Shown here in pieces: positions 45,900 through 57,714 of a DNA stretch of 64,000 nt; position 1 is the first letter of the stretch; each line of letters begins with the position of its first letter. Under the pieces are notes generated by a model that worked only from the letters and a program-made list of their open reading frames with translations, did not search any database and was not told the DNA's origin. The DNA lies in assembly GCF_963678635.1 (NCBI RefSeq), contig NC_087065.1, positions 1,614,001-1,678,000 on the forward strand, read 5' to 3'. The translations under genes and the position numbers were made by a program. The stretch comes from Symsagittifera roscoffensis (taxonomy: Eukaryota > Xenacoelomorpha > Acoela > Convolutidae).

Positions 45900-47640
45900 T
45901 GTTCTTTGATCCAGCTTTTTAGTGAAAATGAACACTGGTCACATTAAAAAACGTCTTTTGTCGAATTCGTTTTTTGCAAAATTTTCGTTGTATCTGTTGG
46001 CTTTGTTTCACCAGTACTCACTCTGATGAGTTGTTTTTAATTACAAAGCGTTCTTACATGTTTCCAAAAACAGCTTGGTCTTTCTATGTTGTCTGCAATA
46101 GTCAATCACAAGAACTTTTTGGATACTTTTTGGATGATTTTTCCGGTGTAATCTGACAAATTAAGTTTACTCAAGATTTGATTAGTCCCGTTGTGATCTA
46201 TACGATATACTCACATGAAAATTTTTTACCAGTTTTAATTGGCTCGTTGTTGGATCGTTGTTGCAAAACTGATGAAAGAAGTTTGATGAGTATTATCACG
46301 ACACTGGTTGCTAGTAGAAAAAAAGTGTCTCAAAACACGAGAAAAAGTTGTCGGAAATAAACGAATGACAAACAACCGTCTTAGGTAAATAAAAAACTTT
46401 TGACAGACAAAGTTGAACTTTAATTGTACAGTCACGAGACACAGAAGTTGAATCTTCTTGATTTAAACGAGAAAATGAACGAATTTGTTCTTCACGTTTT
46501 TGATATTTTTTCTGCAATTGTTTATGATATATGGTTTATGTCAAGAGCTAGATAAAACTGTTTGGAAAAGGTCAGCCGGGCCAAAATTTGAGAAATTTTG
46601 TTTAGAAAGCGTACATTAGCTCATTGCTTTAAGTTAGTCTGACTTTAGAAGTTCTAGCAATTTGACTTTGTATTGGTCTGGTATTTGTATTGGATTTTGT
46701 ATTGGTCTGACTTTTAAATGATACAAAACTCAAGCTCCTTTGCGAATAGCACTACTAAAATATTGTTGCTTTTAGATATTTTCTAGTTTTTTTCACCCCT
46801 CTTTCAAATAGTTTCTGTTTCACTTGCTTTACATAGTCTTTAGCTGCCGCCGCTTCAATCTCACACATAGATTCCCCTGTTACCTTCTGATTTTTCAGTT
46901 GATAGAAAAAATTCCGCATCAGCCAAAAATGAATTTCTTGTAAGTCATCCTGAACCGGGTTTCTAGGTCCCAGAAATAGAGTTTCTTGCACCCACCTTGA
47001 TAAATACATGCCCACTTGTTTTTTGTATCTTGTTTTACTGAGAATTTTTCGAAATTGATTTCGTGGGTTTCAATCACTGTGATTGAGTTCTTTCTATTCA
47101 GAGTTTTGAAGTGCAAAACTAACGGCGAAATTTTTTTATCAAACCCCCGCTGCACTGCCCTTCTTGCTTTTCCTAACTTGTCGCTGGTGATGTTTTTGTC
47201 ACTTCTAGCCTTATTTGATTAGTTCTGAGTAGGTTTAGCTTGAAAGAATGAACCGTTTGATCCAAAAAAACCGTTATCCTGCACCAGGAATCGTAAAAAT
47301 CCAGCATTATATCGTTTTCTAAGCCTTTTCTCAAAACTTAAGTATGTGAAAACAGTGATTTAGTTGAGGATATCTTTTAGGATAATCCAGCACTAGTTTC
47401 AACGAAAATTTATTCTCCAGTGTCCATCGTAAAACTGGTGGTGAGATTTGTTGAGCTCATTACCTCGCAGGCCACGAGGAACCAACCTCACGAGGCACAA
47501 AGCAAAAAACAAATAAAACATTAAAAACAAATTGATAAAGTACCATCCGCTTGATCCCTCTCCTTCCGTTTCGCTATTGAATTCCTCCTTGTCTGTGAGG
47601 GTCTGTTCTTGGCTGACTTTTTCTTTCCGATCAGTCCTGG
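45900..47640. other. Intergenic stretch without supported genes
   Basis: AT-rich. Short open frames occur on both strands without recognisable domains or paired splice sites. Confidence 0.4.
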
Positions 47641-47654
47641 TAGGTTTCCTTGGT

Positions 47655-47860
47655 AACCCACTATCACTCTGGGCGACTTCAACTCCAGGGCACTAACTGG
47701 GAGAAGCTCCAGTTACTCTCTCACCAACTCTGGCTCGTGTTATTGCTTACTCTTCGATATGAGGTATTTGGTCACGGGAATGATCAAAATGCCCGTCTGT
47801 CTCAGCGCTTATTCGGTTTCGAGCAGACCTTTTCGCCTACAATACACTACCTGGAGGTAG
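47655..47860 (+). pseudogene. Possible LINE endonuclease fragment
   Basis: One frame reads PTITLGDFNSRALTGRSSS and stays open about 65 codons. ITLGDFNS resembles the GDFN motif of apurinic-like endonucleases of non-LTR retrotransposons. Only this motif supports the call, and no reverse transcriptase is next to it. Confidence 0.33.
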
Positions 47861-47879
47861 AGACCACTTTTAAAAAAAT

Positions 47880-48452
47880 CGATCAAAAAAATATCATAAA
47901 AAGACAATGGCTCTGCAAAAGTATGAAATTTGAACCAATCAGAAGTTTGATAATTTGACATTTGGGCGAAAATTACATCATGATTTTATCATTAAAATTA
48001 AATTTCTGAGACATTGTGTTAACTTTATCTTTTAACTTAAAATTAGTTTTTCGATTTGTATCACTTTCCAATTTCTGAACATGCCAATTTTAATCCGTAG
48101 TTCATCGACTTTTGTATTGGCTGAAAAATTCGTTTTCGGAACTACAATTTAAGGGTCAGTTCCTGCTTCTGGACTCAACGCGCATGTTTTTTCTCTGACC
48201 CTTTTTTCAGATGGGAAGTGCTTAGAATATCAATAGCTTGACGTTGGGGTTAGCTTCGTCTATAACCTCCCATGACATTACCGCGCTCGTGCCCTCATTT
48301 CCACACTGCCTTAGATTTTGTCCTCCGAGTGAGTCCTCTTTTCGGTGTTCAACAGCTCTAGTGATTAGATATTGAACCGTTTTGCCAACATAGGTGGAGT
48401 TACATCCACTGCATGAATACTTGTAAACCATTTTCGATTTCAGTTCACGCGA
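47880..48452 (-). pseudogene. Penelope-like element, 3' fragment (GIY-YIG region and 3' UTR)
   Basis: The frame 48222-48452 encodes KMVYKYSCSGCNSTYVGKTV and HRKEDSLGG, then GNEGTSAVMSWEVIDEANPN. The VY-Y-C--C---YVGKT pattern with a following EHR is the GIY-YIG-like endonuclease found at the end of Penelope-like retroelement proteins. Downstream sequence to about 47880 (GTTCCGAAAACGA, CTGATTGGTTC, TTGCAGAGCCATTG on the minus strand) matches the 3' flank of the plus-strand copy ending near 53.23 kb. The reverse transcriptase part is missing and is replaced by the 1.1-kb duplicated unit. Confidence 0.7.
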
Positions 48453-49506
48453 AAAAGAAGACTTAAAGGAACAAAAATACAAAAAAAAACAAATAAAAAC
48501 GAAAAGGTAAATATAACCCAAAAAAAACATCAATAGTAAAGCACAAAAAATCAGTAGAGAACATACACCCAGACAAGATGTGATCCAACTCTCCTGTATG
48601 TTGTTATTAGATGTCCTATTGCTAGGGACATTATATAAAAGCCGATCGTTACAATGAATCCTGTAGCTTTTCCCTTGTGCCTGTACTGTAAGGTTTTCTT
48701 AATATTTAAACACGCTAATGCTCATTTGCACTTAATCTGAAGTAGAAGTAGAAGACTGAATGAAGTAGAAGACCGTTCCAGCAATGCAAGAAGCAGCAGA
48801 AGGGGTCAGACGTACAACATCGTGTTGGGTATCGTTAAGCAATTTTGTATTCTTTTCGGTACAAAAAGTACGATATCAATATGAGGGGCGTTCGACAGTG
48901 ACGGCACTGTAGTGACCGTTCATCGAGTATCAAATATCCTAGTTAAGAACCTTAATTCGGATAATGAACGGACTCGAAGGATTATAATGTTATTAGTAAT
49001 ACTGCTTAAACTACTCGTATGCAACCAAATCGACCATTAATGGACCATTTTTTAGAGTCAAAATATCAATATTTTGAACCCGTCACTAAATGCGATTTTT
49101 GAGAGATATCTTTAATTTTCGAACCGGATAAAAGCGGTGAGCTAGTGAGTTACGTCGTATTGCAACCAATATAACTAGTTGAACCGTTGATTTTAGTCCG
49201 GACATCGTAGAAACAAATTAAGTATCGAGATCCAATGTTTCGCGTTTTTTTGAAAAACGAAACGCCGCAAAAAAAAGAATTTCAAAAGTTTTAAGTTAGT
49301 GCAACAAAATGTGTTGTTTGGGTAACATACACAAATGAATTGACAGATTTTAGAACCCATTTACCAGTAATATTCCAAGTCTCAGTCAACTCGGACTTGA
49401 CGAATTTGATTTAGTGGATTCACAAATCCGAAAGCGTATAATTTGCATTGATTTCAGCAGTTTTTTTTGGCCCAAACTTTTTTGATCGTGTTTTTACATC
49501 GAACTT
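48411..49506. repeat. 1,096-bp tandem duplication, copy 1
   Basis: Begins GCATGAATACTTGTAAACCA, inside the GIY-YIG coding region on the minus strand, and ends CATCGAACTT. It is about 99% identical to 49507-50603 by eye, with a few substitutions (ATAAAAGCC/ATCAAAGCC, CGGCACTG/CTGCACTG) and single-base length changes in homopolymers. No gene is recognised inside. Confidence 0.92.
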
Positions 49507-50603
49507 GCATGAATACTTGTAAACCATTTTCGATTTCAGTTCACGCGAAAAAGAAGACTTAAAGGAACAAAAATACAAAAAAAAACAAATAAAAACGAAA
49601 AAGGTAAATATAACCCAAAAAAAACATCAATAGTAAAGCACAAAAAATCAGTAGAGAACATACACCCAGACAAGATGTGATCCAACTCTCCTGTATGTTG
49701 TTATTAGATGTCCTATTGCTAGGGACATTATATCAAAGCCGATCGTTACAATGAATCCTGTAGCTTTTCCCTTGTGCCTGTACTGTAAGGTTTTCTTAAT
49801 ATTTAAACACGCTAATGCTCATTTGCACTTAATCTGAAGTAGAAGTAGAAGACTGAATGAAGTAGAAGACCGTTCCAGCAATGCAAGAAGCAGCAGAAGG
49901 GGTCAGACGTACAACATCGTGTTGGGTATCGTTAAGCAATTTTGTATTCTTTTCGGTACAAAAAGTACGATATCAATATGAGGGGCGTTCGACAGTGACT
50001 GCACTGTAGTGACCGTTCATCGAGTATCAAATATCCTAGTTAAGAACCTTAATTCGGATAATGAACGGACTCGAAGGATTATAATGTTATTAGTAATACT
50101 GCTTAAACTACTCGTATGCAACCAAATCGACCATTAATGGACCATTTTTTAGAGTCAAAATATCAATATTTTGAACCCGTCACTAAATGCGATTTTTGAG
50201 AGATATCTTTAATTTTCGAACCGGATAAAAGCGGTGAGCTAGTGAGTTACGTCGTATTGCAACCAATATAACTAGTTGAACCGTTGATTTTAGTCCGGAC
50301 ATCGTAGAAACAAATTAAGTATCGAGATCCAATGTTTCGCGTTTTTTTGAAAAACGAAACGCCGCAAAAAAAAAAATTTCAAAAGTTTTAAGTTAGTGCA
50401 ACAAAAGTTGTTGTTTGGGTAACATACACAAATGAATTGACAGATTTTAGAACCCATTTACCAGTAATATTCCAAGTCTCAGTCAACTCGGACTTGACGA
50501 ATTTGATTTAGTGGATTCACAAATCCGAAAGCGTATAATTTGCATTGATTTCAGCAGATTTTTTTGGCCCAAACATTTTTGATCGTGTTTTTACATCGAA
50601 CTT
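49507..50603. repeat. 1,097-bp tandem duplication, copy 2
   Basis: Direct head-to-tail copy of 48411-49506, ending at CATCGAACTTG before AAAAATGTAGG. It includes a truncated start of the GIY-YIG coding region on the minus strand. Confidence 0.92.
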
Positions 50604-50955
50604 GAAAAATGTAGGCCTTCTGAGCGCGTATTGTTAATTTTTAGGTCAGTGGGACATGAATTGCACAAAAAGTTAAGTACACCCATCCCGGCTTAAATTT
50701 TTTTTGGGAAAATCCTTATACCACTACCAGACAGTAGCAAGAATTGAATAAGGCATTTTTGATTTTTTTTTTGACAAAAAGGAAGGGTCAGGGACCTTTG
50801 TAATAATGAAGTAAGTTTTGAGTAGGCTTGGTAAAAGAACTTGTAAGATAAGCAGCTTAGCTTGAATCCGGAGAATTCCAAGTTCGAAAAAAACCCTTCT
50901 TAAATACTTGATATTTTGCATAATAGAGCTCTGAGACTGTATCCAGAAAGGTCGT
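50604..50955. other. Spacer between the duplication and the GGGTCCC minisatellite
   Basis: AT-rich with no gene seen. Confidence 0.4.
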
Positions 50956-51240
50956 GTTCTTTCGAACACAACACAGAGGGGTCCCAAATAAGAGGGTTTC
51001 ATTTTTTGCCAGTCCGGAAGGGTCCCAATCCGGAAGGGTCCTATTTTTGCCGATCTGAAGGGGTCCCAATTTTGTCAGTCTGGAAAGATCCCATGTTTGC
51101 CAACCGGAAAAGTCCCATTTTTCTAACTCGGAAGTGTCACAATCCGAAAAAGTCTCGTTTTTGCCAACTAGGAGGGGTCTCTAAACGCCGTTACCGAGGA
51201 TCCGATTTTTGTGAACGAAATCAGAGGGGTCCCACTGATG
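50956..51240 (+). repeat. Degenerate minisatellite with GGAAGGGTCCCATTTTTGCC units
   Basis: About nine imperfect units of roughly 20-35 bp, such as CCGGAAGGGTCCTATTTTTG, TGAAGGGGTCCCAATTTTGT and TGGAAAGATCCCATGTTTGC. The open frame across it (PNPEG-like peptides) is a by-product. Confidence 0.75.
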
Positions 51241-51339
51241 ATTGGGTGGTGTTTAAAATTGAGAAAGGCATTATCAAAGAGCTGTTGAGTCTGAAAAAGA
51301 GTAATGACATAAGCGAACATCAGTAAACCAAATTGAAGT

Positions 51340-53235
51340 CAACAGGTAGTCAACCGGCTCGCTCGTACCGTTGAGCAAAAGTACACAAAAAAGACATACC
51401 ACTGCGCCCTGTTCTATCTCTGCCTGGAAGCTCATCTGAGAGTTTGAGCAAAATTTTGGTCAAGGTTTTTGATAAAATTGAGGGAGCGAACATATAAATT
51501 AACACGCAAGAAGCACGAGAGATTATTGACAAGGTTGAGTTAGATTCCGATGAGAACATAATTTCGTCAGAAATTAAAAGTCTGACACCAATTTTCCACT
51601 CAAAGAAGCTATCGACAGAAAGAAGCTATTGCACTCAGAAAATTTTATGAGCAGGAGAAATTTCCAGACATTGCACGCAAAACCATGAAGAGATTGCTAA
51701 ACATTGATTTAGGTCAAGTGCACTTTAATTGCAATGATATGTGGTATACATAGAAGGATGTTTCGGCTTTGGGAGCCTCTCTTGCAGTCATAGGGGTAAA
51801 TTTGTGGATGAAAGAGTGCAAACATGTTTTGAGAAAAAAAGTTCCCAATATTAGCAAGCCAATGGAAGATCTAAATGGCATCTGTCCAGAATAAAGGAAA
51901 AAACATTTACGTATGGACAAAAACGTGTTGAAGGTGAAAACTGTTAAAAGTAGTTCCATCTAAAATTTAATAAGCATCAATAAAATGAATATTGACAAAT
52001 AGCTAATACCGTTTGGTTTTGATAAACATGCTGTGAGTTAAGAGAAAAAAAACCAACACTCAGAGGAAATAAAACTCTTTCTAAGATATCCAGATGATAT
52101 CGTTAGAACTGTGAAAGGAAATCCAGAAGAATTTTTAAGCGCTGCAAATCAATTACATCATAATCTACAGTTCACTTTAGAAAAGGCTAACGAGAAAGGC
52201 AACCTAATCTCTCTTGACATTTATGTTAGAGTGGACACAAGTAAAAACGCAATCGGGAGATGATATCAAAAATCAACTGATACGGAAAAAGTCTTAATTT
52301 GAGGAGCTTTTCTAAGTAGACCAAAAAGAAGGCGCAGCTCATCGAAATTTGAGAAGTATTTTAGTTTGGAATAATATCGTTGAGGCAAAAAAAAAACAAT
52401 GGATTGACAAACAATACCTAGAAATTTGGACTGATTAGCTTGTTTCAAATACTTTTGACAGACTCATCAAAGTAACATTCATCAAGAGCCCCAGCAAGGA
52501 CCTGCATCAAAGGGGTGTTGATAATACAGACACACCATCCAAGATGATGATGCGGTACCGAGGCAATAAAGGTCTGATATTTGCAAATAAGGTGCGGAAC
52601 ATAATCAAGGCATCCATTTTTTTCCACACCAGAAGGCTGAAAACCTGCCTACCATCCTTAAAATATTCTTTTTTGCCTGAACTGAATCAAAAAAGTTTAC
52701 AAGATTTCATGCTGTGGATGTAGCACCACCTATCTTGGACATACGGTTCTACATCTAACCACTAGAAATGATGAACAGCGAACAGACGACTCACCCGTAG
52801 AACAGCATATAAGGCAGTTTGGAAATGATGGCACGAGCGCGGGAATGTCAATGGAGGTAATAGACCAATCTAACACCAACGTCAAGCTACTGAAACTATA
52901 AGCACTTTACATCTGGAAAGAGGGACCGAGAATAAACTAGCGCGATGACTTCAAGAGCAGGGACTGACCTTAAAATTATAGTTCCGAAAACTAACTTTTC
53001 AGCTTATACAAAAACAAATAATTTTCGGAAGAAAATGACGTGTTCAGAGTTTGGAAAATGAGACAAATCGAAAAATTGAGTTAAATTAAGTTTAAAAAAA
53101 GATGAAACTATTAGAATGTCTAAGAAAGTAAAGTCTCTTGATAAAAGCATGATGTATTTTTGGCGCGAGCTTTGAGTTCGTAAGCTACTGATTGGTTGAG
53201 TTTTCATTATTTTGTAGAGCCATTGTTTTAATATA
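51340..53235 (+). pseudogene. Penelope-like retroelement, decayed near-complete 3' part
   Basis: The plus strand carries ordered pieces of a Penelope-like reverse transcriptase. VHKKDIPLRPVLSLPGSSSE (about 51381) is the early RT block. A catalytic-palm region with DVSALGASLA (about 51760) corresponds to the D-V-MGSPLG block. FLRYPDDIV (about 52080-52104) is the YxDD block, read here as YPDD. FTLEKANEKGNLISLDIYVR follows. The GIY-YIG part is at 52695-52901. Several in-frame stops and frame changes break the frame. The 3' flank to about 53235 matches that of the fragment at 47880-48452, so both belong to one family. Terminal GIY-YIG favours Penelope-like over LINE elements. Confidence 0.72.
52695..52901 (+). 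pseudogene. GIY-YIG region of the plus-strand Penelope-like copy
   Basis: Reads VYKISCCGCSTTYLGHTV, then EQHIRQFGNDGTSAGMSMEV and ends NVKLLKL before TAA. It aligns throughout with the minus-strand fragment at 48.2-48.45 kb (GNDGTSA/GNEGTSA, NVKLL). The usual YVG is YLG here. Confidence 0.7.
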
Positions 53236-53239
53236 TGTG

Positions 53240-55700
53240 CCATTCCCCTGTTCGAACTAGCGGCGGCACTATAAAAACAGCGATAGCGGCCTTAACGATC
53301 ATTTATTAGTAAAAAGGAGGGTCATAATATTCTGGAACTTTCAACTTTCAAATTTTTGATTCTGAGCGGTCTATTTCTGAGAGTTTCATAAGCGGCCAGT
53401 TTTGATTTTAAAAGAAGCCGAAAAAACACACAACCGGAGATACAGAACGAAAAAATTTCGATAAAAAACACAACAATAACGAGACGTCTTATCGTGGTAA
53501 CAGGACACGATAAGATACTTAGCAGGAAGAGATCTCACGAAAGGAGACTACAGTGGAAGATCCGGAGCGGATCAGTACCCACCCGTTCCACGAAATTGAG
53601 GAAATACGTCGTTATTTCCAGCGAAGCACTGAATTGCACACTCGGTAATCGGAGACCAATATATGTTGAAAGACTGTTATAAGCTGACTTTTTAGCTACT
53701 TTAATACCCTGAAAGTTTGAATTAACTCCAGTATTGTTTGGTATTTCAGAATATGAGTAGCTAGAAAGAGGAAAGGGTCAATCCATCTCCAACGGATATA
53801 GTATATAACTGTCACTAAAAAATAGGAAAACAGTATATTCGAGCCGTGTTTTTAATAGCAATCACGTAGTCTGGGTATCCGAGACGCAGCTATGTGGTTG
53901 TCTTCGCATGCAAACGAAAGCTGATCAAAAGTCGTTTGACTGATGGCCTAAAAATGGTAACTTTTACTTAGCCCTAGACAGACCAGAAAATTAACTTGCT
54001 AGATCGAGACGGTGAAAAACCGGTAGATTTTAGGTAACTGACGCCGGCCAGTCGTCAATAGGTACTTTTCTACGCTCTGTCACTGTGTAGTGTTTTGGCG
54101 AATGATAAAATTTTTTTAAAATTGTAACATTCGCCCGGAAGTTCATACTGACGGAAAATAAAGCTAGGTTCTAAAACAACTGGCTAGCGTCTAAACACAG
54201 CTCTACATGCTTTTCACCGTCTCTGTTAAAGCCAGTTCTTTTGGTGGTTTTCCTAACATCGGGTCGACAAAAACGTTACTGCTTCTTGCTTCGTTCAAAA
54301 CACTCAAAATAACTTAATTATATGCAAGAATAGTGAGCTCATGGCTGGGTCTCAGTATCCGCAGACCACGGGGTCTCTCCTAAAAACAAGGCTACTACTA
54401 TTTATTATATTATTAATGTTTTTGTTCAGTAGATAAAAATCATCATCTCCATCAAAGATGGATCAACCCTTCTCCTCAGCTCCTAGCTTCTCATTATCTA
54501 AAATTGAATCCGGATGTTAATTAAATTCAATTCAGGACATGACCAGAAATCTAAAAATTTCTATAAAACAGTTTGAGTCTTGGGCCCGAGACCCCTCGGG
54601 ATTCTGGAATCCGGGGAAATAACGTCCTTATTTCTTTTAGAAAGGCTGGACACGTCGTCCCAACACCCTGCCCCGTTTTTGTGTAAAATTTAAAATACCA
54701 GAATATTCTGACCTTCACGGTTTGTCTAATCGTTCAAATAACGTTGCTAATCCGTTAAAACCATTAATCTTCCAGTTCAGATGTTCTTTTCTGTTCGATA
54801 AAAATTCGAATACGAAATTGCATTTTCGTACATTCTGGTCGAATTTCACACACTTCCCGGACAACCCGGTCAATTTCCTCATTGAGTCTCGTAGTCTTCA
54901 TTAAAATGGTACAGTGTCATCGAACAGAATTTCTAAAATGCACGAAATCACTTTTATCCACCTCATATCAACTCACTGCAGAATATAAATGGCATCATAC
55001 CACAATATTATAGCCTTCCAATTTCTTTCACTAATCTGCAATTTCGAGGATATACTTAAGATAAAACATCTTTTTAGACTTCCAATGTCTATGTCCCGAT
55101 TCAAATTTTTTTCTCCTAGGTTTAAAAGTGTACAAACGCAGGACAGTCCTGCCAACTCACAAAATAAAATTATCCTACCATGCTTCTTCCCTTCGGAAAT
55201 TTAGTTGTTATTGGTCCTGAATATTAAAACTAAGAATCTAGGTGGTTAGAAGGAACAATGAAATAATCTCCTTCTTGAAGAGATTACCCAAGCCTTTCAT
55301 GTCACCACAAAGTGATCAGTTGTCCTAGGCTGAAATGTTTCCATATATTCTCCACTCAAGCCTCTCTAAATAAGTAGTAAATGTCTCTAAAGCCACTAAC
55401 TAAACTCAAAATGCAAATTTATAAATGCATCAAACTCTTTAATCTTCAAAGCTCAAGTAAATGTTTTCTTTCCAGTTTCAGTTGCCACTTAGTTGCTTCG
55501 TTTCTCATTTGAGTTTTTTGTCACATACAAAACAATTCTGAGTTTTAACATCTTATCTTTCGTCGCTATTTTGTTTCTTCCATTGTTCGTCGTTTAGAAG
55601 CTCTAACACTTCTAAGTTCTTCTAATTTTCTTTCTTTTTGGTTCTTGTTTTTCGGCCATTTGTCAATGTTCCATCTCCTCATCCTGCGACATTGAATCCG
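53240..55700. other. Intergenic stretch between the Penelope-like copy and the right-hand block
   Basis: Mixed composition with only short open frames. A 62-codon frame at 53494-53682 is basic and unrecognised. From about 55.4 kb the + strand turns T/C-rich, and the last frame of the right-hand block ends at 55711. Confidence 0.4.
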
Positions 55701-55710
55701 CACTGTCAGT

Positions 55711-56055
55711 CTATGTTTCTTGCAACACGTCGGTAGCTATTCTGACGCTGTTGGAAGCAGTCCTCCAACACTTCTGCTCTTCTACTCTTTGTTTACAACA
55801 AGGTAGAGGGTCAATGTTAGATTCTCTGTTTCGGCAGAAGCTGTTGTGGAAGCACAACGTCACGTTTCTCTCCAAGTCTTCCTTCAACATCTCTTCTTTT
55901 CCCGTTCCGTCACATTCACTTGTCCTAGAAGCGGTGGTTACTGTATTCCGATGCGTCACAAAAACTCGCTTAAAAGCTCCTGCTCCAATGTCCAGCTGAT
56001 ACGCAATATACACTCTGCTGTGCTTCGAAATATGTTTCTTGGCATACTCGTACAA
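55711..56055 (-). CDS. Right block, segment N (last open segment)
   Basis: 114 codons in the same frame as the five preceding segments. It starts directly after the TGA at 56056 and ends in TAG. It is mixed and charged, with several Cys near the end. There is no ATG at its start. An A/G-rich, stop-containing stretch follows, so this is probably the 3' end of the coding block. Not recognised. Confidence 0.4.
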   Translation of the reverse strand: MYEYAKKHISKHSRVYIAYQLDIGAGAFKRVFVTHRNTVTTASRTSECDGTGKEEMLKEDLERNVTLCFHNSFCRNRESNIDPLPCCKQRVEEQKCWRTASNSVRIATDVLQET

Positions 56056-56478
56056 TCATGCAGTCATGTTGGCTCTAAACCATGGCATCAGTCGTCTTCT
56101 GGTCCATATCTTTTTCGCTTTCTTCGGAATATTCAAGATTTTGCACATAGTTTCAAAAAGATCTAAGTCTTTTAGACAATCCAATTCCTGCAATTGTTCT
56201 TTCGTCGGCGCCTCCTGTCTATTGTTCTCCTTTACATGAGCTTCCAGCCATCGTATCGCCATCATAACTCCCACTATCACTATCGTTATGGGCTGTGATG
56301 AGTCTGGTAAACCCATGGAGAGCAGCTCTCCACAGTCCCACATCAACACCAGATTACTACGCCCGGAATACGACAATGTTTGTAGCAAGCAATGGCAGAG
56401 GAACTCATCATGTGTTGACATGATGCTCCTCCAATAACGTTTTCCCGAAGCTTCCAGAAGTGGTTCCACTTTCATCAT
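56056..56478 (-). CDS. Right block, segment M
   Basis: 141 codons from ATG at 56478, four bases after the previous stop begins its run-out (TGA GTG ATG). It contains a hydrophobic stretch, ITIVIVGVMMAIRWL, followed by a charged helix and a basic end (KKAKKIWTRRR). The stop is TGA, with the frame continuing into segment N. Not recognised. Confidence 0.45.
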   Translation of the reverse strand: MMKVEPLLEASGKRYWRSIMSTHDEFLCHCLLQTLSYSGRSNLVLMWDCGELLSMGLPDSSQPITIVIVGVMMAIRWLEAHVKENNRQEAPTKEQLQELDCLKDLDLFETMCKILNIPKKAKKIWTRRRLMPWFRANMTA

Positions 56479-56481
56479 CAC

Positions 56482-56865
56482 TCAGTGGACTTCATCATCC
56501 ACATCTACTGCATTGTAATCCGTGACTGTTGATCCTTTCTGCTTTTGTCTTTCAAAGTCGCTGAAGTTCCTGCTAGCGTATCCCATGAACTTCTTTCCCA
56601 GTAGCGATTCTAACTCCTCTTTGGTTCTCTCCGGAACTGCTGAGAACATTTTGCACAGTAACTCGTAAGACTTTTCTGACATTCTTGCTAGTCTTACGCA
56701 CTTCGGCACTGAGAAGGCTTGATCCACGATCGTTCTCGTACTTTTCACATCCACCGCTACGAAATGCACTGGGTATCTGCTCTTGCACATTGGAGCTATA
56801 GTTGATCCCACTAAATATCTCGCTCCCGTCGGTCTTCGATAAGTTTCACTCTGCCGGATGTTCAT
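56482..56865 (-). CDS. Right block, segment L
   Basis: 128 codons from the first ATG at 56865; the frame is open back to the TGA at 56887. It is rich in Arg/Lys and Ser, with helix LESLLGKKFMGYA and an acidic end, VDVDDEVH, before TGA. Not recognised. Confidence 0.45.
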   Translation of the reverse strand: MNIRQSETYRRPTGARYLVGSTIAPMCKSRYPVHFVAVDVKSTRTIVDQAFSVPKCVRLARMSEKSYELLCKMFSAVPERTKEELESLLGKKFMGYASRNFSDFERQKQKGSTVTDYNAVDVDDEVH

Positions 56866-56886
56866 TTCCACCTCGAACGCTTCTCT

Positions 56887-57714
56887 TCATTTTCCAATAT
56901 ACTTCTGCTCAGTTTGCAACACTCCTGGAAACAATTCTACACTGATGGTCGTAACCATCTCATGCTTTTGTTCTAGATTCAATAGTGACTCTTGAGAACC
57001 AAACATGCTGTAGAAGCCTAGTGCAGTCACTATATTCACCTCGGTTCCTCCATGGCAATCTGCAATCAGTTCCGTTTCTGTTTTCGCCTTCATCACAATG
57101 TTCCCAAACAAAATCGTCAATTGCTTGTGTTGTTTCTCCAGGGTCTTTACGCAATCCAGGTCTCCAGAGATGGGACCATTCAGTCCGCAGACTTCTGCCA
57201 GACAACTACCAGGTTTGACCCAGTCCTCTGGTCCCCAGCCAGGCAACTCTACCTTGTCTTCTCCGTTGCTCTTAGAGGCCGTTGTCATCAAATTATAGAT
57301 GACGTTCAGGTCACGCAAGTTACAGTCTGAGTTCATTTCCCTCTGCACATCTTTTGTCGCTCGTAATATCGAATCGGCGTTGGGACTCGGAAACCATGAT
57401 GGTTTCATTAGTTCCCACACTACCATCAAACTCGTTCTTAGCAATTCGTCCGAGAATCCCAATCCAAACTCCACTCGGTTGTCAGATTTTGGTACTGAAG
57501 GTTTAGTCACCTTTTCTTCCAACAGCAGTCCCAGCTTAGTCTGCTGATTAGCAGCGTTTCTTATCGTTGCAATTCTTGACATCCAGAATCTTAGCAACAC
57601 TGTTTGCTCGTAATCAAAGAAGCAATCGTGTAAGTCTTCATTTATGATGGGGTTGTACGCCAACCCTGCGATTCCGGATACGTAACTGTATGACTTCTTC
57701 CTGATTGGTCCACA
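56887..57714 (-). CDS. Right block, segment K (longest uninterrupted)
   Basis: 275 open codons. The first ATG in frame is about 44 codons in, although the codons before it look coding (YNPIINEDLHDCFFDYEQ). This suggests the segment was once continuous with segment J across the TAA at 57715. It is a mixed globular-like composition with helices and a conserved-looking GWGPEDWVKPGSCLAEVCG. Ends in TGA. Not recognised. Confidence 0.5.
   Translation of the reverse strand, partial: CGPIRKKSYSYVSGIAGLAYNPIINEDLHDCFFDYEQTVLLRFWMSRIATIRNAANQQTKLGLLLEEKVTKPSVPKSDNRVEFGLGFSDELLRTSLMVVWELMKPSWFPSPNADSILRATKDVQREMNSDCNLRDLNVIYNLMTTASKSNGEDKVELPGWGPEDWVKPGSCLAEVCGLNGPISGDLDCVKTLEKQHKQLTILFGNIVMKAKTETELIADCHGGTEVNIVTALGFYSMFGSQESLLNLEQKHEMVTTISVELFPGVLQTEQKYIGK

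Noticed and set aside
47440-47490. tRNA-like segment (GAGCTCATTACCTCGCAGG with nearby CACGAGG repeats)
   Set aside because: No cloverleaf with acceptor pairing or B-box (GGTTCGAAT-like) could be made.
50916-51326. 136-codon plus-strand frame with repeated PNPEG/FCRSEG-like peptides
   Set aside because: Generated by the degenerate GGGTCCC minisatellite.
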